Shown here piece by piece: positions 13,415 through 16,709 of a stretch of 16,709 nt of DNA (positions are counted from its first letter, which is position 1; each line of letters begins with the position of its first letter). The translations under genes were made by a program, and so were the position numbers. The notes below the pieces were generated by a model. The model ran no database searches, was not told the DNA's origin, and saw nothing but the letters and a program-made list of their open reading frames with translations. This DNA is from JANRKG01 sp033763635 (GTDB taxonomy: Bacteria > Cyanobacteriota > Cyanobacteriia > GCF-001939115): the NCBI GenBank assembly GCA_033763635.1, contig JANRKG010000481.1, forward strand, positions 1 to 16,709. Reading direction: 5' to 3'.

Positions 13415-14536
13415 TCACCCCTTCTCTGCCTTCAAAAACAACAACGAGCTATAGAGGTGAAAGGCAGGGTCCCAGTAAGTTTCTTTTTTGCGAGGAAGGT
13501 CAAACTGAGATTTTAAGCGGGAAAGGGGAACGCGATGATCTAAAGCCGTGTCAGCGAAGGATTTGAAGTTCGATCGCACCGGAACATGGGGTAACTCATG
13601 ATCGAGAAAACTGAGCAGGTTATTCCAGTTCATTCGCACCGTCGTCTGGGGAGTTGCCTGAAAGTTGGCATGTTCGGAGAGCACGGCCCCTTCTTGAAAC
13701 TGGTAGGTGAGGTCACAAAATCGCAGGATGCACTTGCGTCCCGGTAAGTGGAGGTCACACACCTGCACATAATCCTGGGTCCGCTCCGTTCGTTTCAGTT
13801 TGCCCCAGGCTCCCAGGTCCACCACTTTTTCAAAAACCGGAAGTTGCCCTCGAACCTGCTGCGAAACTTCCGACCAATCGAACGAGAGAGACCCCCGCTG
13901 ATTCTCTGCACTTTCGCAAACAACGCTGGGTTGGGGATGAATGGTCTGCAAATAACACACTCGGAAAACGTGAATGGCCTCAATTTCAGCCTGAGAAGCC
14001 CAAATCGCAGGAATTCCCGCTTTCTGAAACTCCTGGCCGTAAACCTGTAATTCGGCTGCGGTTCCCGTGCGGAAAAGTTGCCATCCCTTGCTAGAAAGGC
14101 GCATGCGGGCGACATAAGGGTCCAGACGAGTAATTCGAGCAAAATTTTGAACGGCTTTTTCCCGCACTTCCTCAGTGACGGGTTCTAAGACCAGAAAGCC
14201 CAGCCCCGTATTTTGAGGATTGTGGCTGGCCTGTTCGATCGCCTGTTGTCGCTGCTCCCGCTCTGCGGTTTCGACCCGTTGCAATCCTTGACGCGCCTGG
14301 AGTGCCAACCGGGGGCTACTGGTTTGTCTCAAGAGTTGCCGATAAATATTCTCCGCTGCTCTTAACTTTCCGCTAACTTCCTGCATGCGCCCCACATACA
14401 ACTGAACCCAAAGGTGCTGAGGTGCTTGCTGAGTCAGGGTTTTTAAGATTTGAGCAGCAGTTCGGTAGTCTTTATGGTCAAAAGCAGCACTCACTTGCTC
14501 TAGTAAGGCATTCAGTCGAGCAGGATCAAGGGGCAT
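13415..14536 (-). CDS. TPR-containing conserved cyanobacterial protein, function unknown
   Basis: A 373-residue protein I cannot name. Residues 4-100 are helical TPR-like repeats (LLEQVSAAFDHKDYRTAAQIL, LWVQLYVGRMQEVSGKLRAAENIYRQLL). A segment of about 100 residues (GLGFLVLEPVTEEVREKAVQNF, then YVARMRLSSKGWQLFRTG) with alternating strands and helices follows. The C-terminal part (about 230-373) looks like a compact globular domain ending HLYSSLLFLKAEKG. No signal peptide or membrane helix is visible. The frame could start 42 bases earlier, but the ATG at 14536 has GAGG nine bases upstream and starts cleanly at the TPR region. This start overlaps the 3' end of rsmE by 11 bases, suggesting translational coupling. 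The context points to a role linked to translation or rRNA processing, which is inference. Confidence 0.75.
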   Translation of the reverse strand: MPLDPARLNALLEQVSAAFDHKDYRTAAQILKTLTQQAPQHLWVQLYVGRMQEVSGKLRAAENIYRQLLRQTSSPRLALQARQGLQRVETAEREQRQQAIEQASHNPQNTGLGFLVLEPVTEEVREKAVQNFARITRLDPYVARMRLSSKGWQLFRTGTAAELQVYGQEFQKAGIPAIWASQAEIEAIHVFRVCYLQTIHPQPSVVCESAENQRGSLSFDWSEVSQQVRGQLPVFEKVVDLGAWGKLKRTERTQDYVQVCDLHLPGRKCILRFCDLTYQFQEGAVLSEHANFQATPQTTVRMNWNNLLSFLDHELPHVPVRSNFKSFADTALDHRVPLSRLKSQFDLPRKKETYWDPAFHLYSSLLFLKAEKG

Positions 14537-15320
14537 GGGAACGGGCCTCAGACGAAGGGAGGGTGGTAGCAATACCATCTTTCGATTCTAATGCAGCCGC
14601 TACGAGAGCCGCTGCCATCAAGGGAGCGGTAACGGCCCGTAAAATCCGTTGTCCTAAGGAAACAGGTTGGTAGGCTGCGGCGATCGCCTGTTGGATTTCC
14701 ATCTCCGTCCATCCCCCTTCTGGACCGATCGCGATCGTCACTTCCCCCATCCCAGCAGTATCCCGGAGACAGTCCAACAAATGGGGAGCCTTTTCCCGTG
14801 TGGCGCAGAAAAAACGCCGTTCCTGACCTGCGATCGGAGTCAGACTATCCCGAAAAGGAATGGGGTCCAGAAGGCTGGGGATGGTTTGCCGCTCTGCCTG
14901 TTCCGCTGCTTCCTGGGCAATCCGTCGCCAACGCTCTAGTTTTTGGGGACCGGGTTGTAACAGGGTCCGATCGCTGATCACAGGTTGAATTCGCGTGACT
15001 CCCAACTCTGTCACCTGGCGCACCACTTCATCAAATCCATTTCCTTTCGGCAGGGCAATCACCAGGGTCAGGGGGATGGGGAGTTCTGTTTCAATGGCGA
15101 TCGTCTCTAAAATTTTGGCTGTCAGACCATCCGATCCAGGGGAATTCACAATCAATTCCGTCAGCCACCAATGCCCCTGCCCATCCATCGCAATGAACCG
15201 ATCGCCTCTCTGAAGCCGCAGTACCCGACGGAGATAGTGTTCCTGGTCAGGTTCCAGGTGAATTTCCTGGCCTGTGAGTTGATGGGGGGCGATCGTGACA
15301 CGTTGAAGAGAGGGGACCAT
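14526..15320 (-). CDS. rsmE: 16S rRNA (uracil-1498-N3)-methyltransferase RsmE
   Basis: The product methylates N3 of U1498 in 16S rRNA using S-adenosylmethionine. The protein has 264 residues; the family is usually about 240-250. The N-terminal PUA-like domain includes HYLRRVLRLQRGDRF (about 28-42). The SPOUT domain shows KGNGFDEVVRQVTELGV (about 92-108), GPEGGWTEMEI (199-209) and LGQRILRAVTAP (222-233), the trefoil-knot SAM-binding segments. The final ~20 residues, after the knot helix, are a low-conservation tail whose coding sequence overlaps the start of the TPR gene. It is preceded by 125 bases that contain a heptanucleotide repeat and is co-directional with the pirin gene further upstream. 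Confidence 0.93.
   Translation of the reverse strand: MVPSLQRVTIAPHQLTGQEIHLEPDQEHYLRRVLRLQRGDRFIAMDGQGHWWLTELIVNSPGSDGLTAKILETIAIETELPIPLTLVIALPKGNGFDEVVRQVTELGVTRIQPVISDRTLLQPGPQKLERWRRIAQEAAEQAERQTIPSLLDPIPFRDSLTPIAGQERRFFCATREKAPHLLDCLRDTAGMGEVTIAIGPEGGWTEMEIQQAIAAAYQPVSLGQRILRAVTAPLMAAALVAAALESKDGIATTLPSSEARSHAP
14680..14687. repeat. HIP1 octamer GCGATCGC
   Basis: Perfect HIP1 site within rsmE. Confidence 0.8.
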
Positions 15321-15406
15321 CGTTGAAAAGTGGGGGATAGGAGTTGCAGTCTTCCTTCAGGTTAGGACAGGTTGAAAGCCGGAAACGATCGTATCCATCC
15401 GCGTTT

Positions 15407-15424
15407 CCCTCTGCCCTCTGCCCT
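15407..15424. repeat. Heptanucleotide STRR-type repeat (CCCTCTG)
   Basis: CCCTCTG occurs twice in tandem followed by CCCT. Short tandem heptanucleotide repeats of this kind (STRRs) are known from intergenic DNA of Nostoc/Anabaena and relatives. It lies between the pirin and rsmE genes. Confidence 0.6.
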
Positions 15425-15445
15425 AAAATCCTACCCCCACCGTCC

Positions 15446-16144
15446 TTACGCGAGATCAAACAGCAGGAACTCCGTGCTACTGTCCGTCGTGAGGTTCAGT
15501 TGCTCTGTGCCTTCGACTGCGACTCCATCTCCTGCTTGCAACGTCCGATCGTTCAACTGAAGGGTGCCACGAGCCACCTGTAACCAGGCGTAACGGTTGG
15601 GTTGCACCTCGTAAGTGACCCGATCGCCCGCATTCAGAATCGCAGCATACAGGCTGACATCCTGGTGAATCGTCACGGCCCCTTCCCGTCCATCCTGAGC
15701 GGCAATGAGGCGCAATTTCCCTGATTTTTCTTCCGTGGAAAACGTCCGTTGTTCATACCCCGGTTGCAGCCCCCGCTGATTCGGCAGAATCCAAATTTGC
15801 AGGAGATGAACAGGGTTCGTTGGGGAAGGGTTGAACTCGCTGTGACGAATTCCCGTTCCGGCAGTCATGCGTTGTACATCGCCCGGAAGAATCACCGCAC
15901 CTGTTCCCAGGCTGTCTTTATGTTCTAGTGCCCCTTCCAGCACGTAGGTCAGGATTTCCATATCGCTGTGACCATGCATGCCAAATCCTCGCCCACCTTG
16001 CACCCGGTCTTCATTAATAACAAGCAGGTTGCGAAAGCCCACATATCGGGGATCGTAGTAGTTCGCGAAGGAAAAACTGTGGTATGTGTCCAGCCAACCA
16101 TGATTTGCGTGGCCTCTTTCGTTTGCAGGTCGTAGGGTCAACAT
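15446..16144 (-). CDS. Pirin-family bicupin (YhaK/quercetinase type)
   Basis: A 232-residue bicupin of the pirin family. It starts LTLRPANERGHANHGWLDTYHSFSF, the typical pirin opening. The four metal-binding residues of the N-terminal cupin are all present: His57 and His59 in GMHGHSDMEI, and His101 and Glu103 in GIRHSEFN. The C-terminal cupin (about 145-232) lacks an obvious metal site, as usual. Some family members cleave quercetin with dioxygen and others act as redox sensors; which applies here cannot be told. GGAGG lies six bases before the ATG. A possible promoter is TTGCAT (16203-16198) and TAAACT (16181-16176) with a 16-base spacer, which is weak. It is the first of four minus-strand genes leading into the cpc region. 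Confidence 0.92.
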   Translation of the reverse strand: MLTLRPANERGHANHGWLDTYHSFSFANYYDPRYVGFRNLLVINEDRVQGGRGFGMHGHSDMEILTYVLEGALEHKDSLGTGAVILPGDVQRMTAGTGIRHSEFNPSPTNPVHLLQIWILPNQRGLQPGYEQRTFSTEEKSGKLRLIAAQDGREGAVTIHQDVSLYAAILNAGDRVTYEVQPNRYAWLQVARGTLQLNDRTLQAGDGVAVEGTEQLNLTTDSSTEFLLFDLA

Positions 16145-16344
16145 CTCATTCCTCCAACTTTTTACCTCTAAAAATAGTTTAACTCAAAACTGTACGAATG
16201 CAAACTAAATTCCCCTGATCAATCCACTGCCAGGATCGGGGAAATCACCCATCTGAGTGATATGAAATTACGGGTGGTGGGTGAGGATGATCCGTTAGTT
16301 CCCTGATTACAGTGTCAATACGACTCAAACTAGTGAGCTAATTT

Positions 16345-16512
16345 ATGAAAGCTTTGTCAAAAACTGTATTCCCTGATTCGGTGCTTCCTTCTAGCTCTCC
16401 CGACTGGGATGAAGAGATCACAAGCGGCTTGCTCTCTCAAGATATTGACCCCACGGATACCGATGTATTTTCCCTGGAAGATTTGGAATGGGTGAATAAC
16501 GTTTCTGAGTAA
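16345..16512 (+). CDS. Small acidic protein, 55 residues, unknown
   Basis: A short open frame starting MKALSKTVFPDSVLPSSS and ending WVNNVSE. By count it has 13 acidic residues against two lysines and no Arg or His, no Cys, no signal peptide and no membrane segment. A proline/serine-rich N-terminal third is followed by an acidic stretch with a likely amphipathic helix (SLEDLEWVNN). Only a weak GAG lies before the ATG. Support for it being real is moderate: it is free of overlap, has biased composition, and precedes a ParA/MinD-like gene by 139 bases on the same strand. It could be a partner or adaptor of that ATPase. It resembles no family I recognise and could still be a chance frame. Confidence 0.5.
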   Translation: MKALSKTVFPDSVLPSSSPDWDEEITSGLLSQDIDPTDTDVFSLEDLEWVNNVSE

Positions 16513-16537
16513 CGCTGTTTCTGAACGATCGGCTCAA

Positions 16538-16561
16538 ATGACAAATCTCAGATGACAAATC
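16538..16561. repeat. Direct repeat ATGACAAATC, 14-base period
   Basis: Copies lie at 16538-16547 and 16552-16561, each followed within a few bases by CAGAT. They lie between the small acidic gene and the ParA-like gene, where a promoter or regulator site for the latter would be expected. Two copies could also be chance. Confidence 0.4.
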
Positions 16562-16651
16562 AGATTGCAAATTGCTTAAAAATACTGGTCTGATCTCGCA
16601 TGGTGATTTCCTCTACATGGAGTAACATGCTGGTAGCAATAGCTGTTACCT

Positions 16652-16709
16652 ATGTCCAAGATTGTGGCGGTTCACTCATTTAGAGGTGGCACAGGTAAAT
16701 CGAATATCA
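16652..16709 (+). CDS. ParA/MinD-like ATPase, N-terminal fragment (cut by window edge)
   Basis: Only the first 19 codons are visible: MSKIVAVHSFRGGTGKSNI. The first strand KIVAVHSF followed directly by a deviant Walker A motif (RGGTGKS, residues 11-17) is diagnostic of the SIMIBI/ParA-MinD P-loop class. The first position of the motif, normally the signature lysine that reaches into the partner's active site, is arginine here; the P-loop Lys16 is kept. No good Shine-Dalgarno precedes the ATG, although GGAG lies about 30 bases upstream. The next gene upstream is the small acidic protein. Whether it partitions DNA, positions a complex, or does something else cannot be told from this fragment. 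Confidence 0.8.
   Translation, partial: MSKIVAVHSFRGGTGKSNI

Noticed and set aside
16627..16683. ATG at 16627 as an upstream start for the ParA-like gene
   Set aside because: It is out of frame with the Walker A sequence and meets a stop after about 18 codons.

Overview
The window reads as chromosomal DNA of a filamentous, phycocyanin-containing cyanobacterium of Leptolyngbya-like character; the genus is a guess. The evidence is a full phycocyanin (cpc) operon, three copies of the HIP1 octamer GCGATCGC, a heptanucleotide STRR-type repeat, and short tandem intergenic repeats typical of the phylum. No phycoerythrin genes are present.

Positions 1-3500 (plus strand) hold carbon-metabolism genes. 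These are the 3' end of phosphoenolpyruvate synthase (ppsA), a UspA-type universal stress protein, a strong rho-independent terminator, and acetyl-CoA synthetase (acs). A palindromic REP/BIME-like element (3510-3632) separates acs from a convergent gene for a small exported protein (3690-4256, minus).

Positions 4300-12458 (minus strand) hold the cpc operon, read from high to low coordinates: cpcB, cpcA, cpcC, a stand-alone CpcD-domain gene that looks like a detached cpcC C-terminus, cpcD, cpcE, cpcF, and three cpcG rod-core linker genes. A terminator-like inverted repeat with a T-run lies at 4311-4395. A 675-base gene-free leader precedes cpcB. Several junctions carry their own hairpin (after cpcA, after cpcC, after the stand-alone CpcD gene), and a second copy of the REP/BIME-like element sits inside the operon. 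Together they look like devices that set the ratio of abundant phycobiliproteins to scarce linkers and lyase subunits. CpcA and CpcB form the rod hexamers, CpcC joins them, CpcD caps the rods, CpcE/CpcF attach phycocyanobilin to CpcA Cys84, and the CpcG proteins dock rods on the allophycocyanin core.

Positions 12459-16144 (minus strand) hold housekeeping genes: an RluD-type pseudouridine synthase, a TPR protein whose start overlaps the end of rsmE, rsmE (16S rRNA m3U1498 methyltransferase), and a pirin-family bicupin.

Positions 16145-16709 (plus strand) hold a 55-residue acidic small protein gene followed by the first 19 codons of a ParA/MinD-like ATPase, whose deviant Walker A motif begins with Arg instead of Lys.

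Most genes are well-known families. The less ordinary content is the regulatory and repeat structure of the cpc operon, the detached CpcD-domain gene, and the small-protein/ParA-like pair at the right edge.
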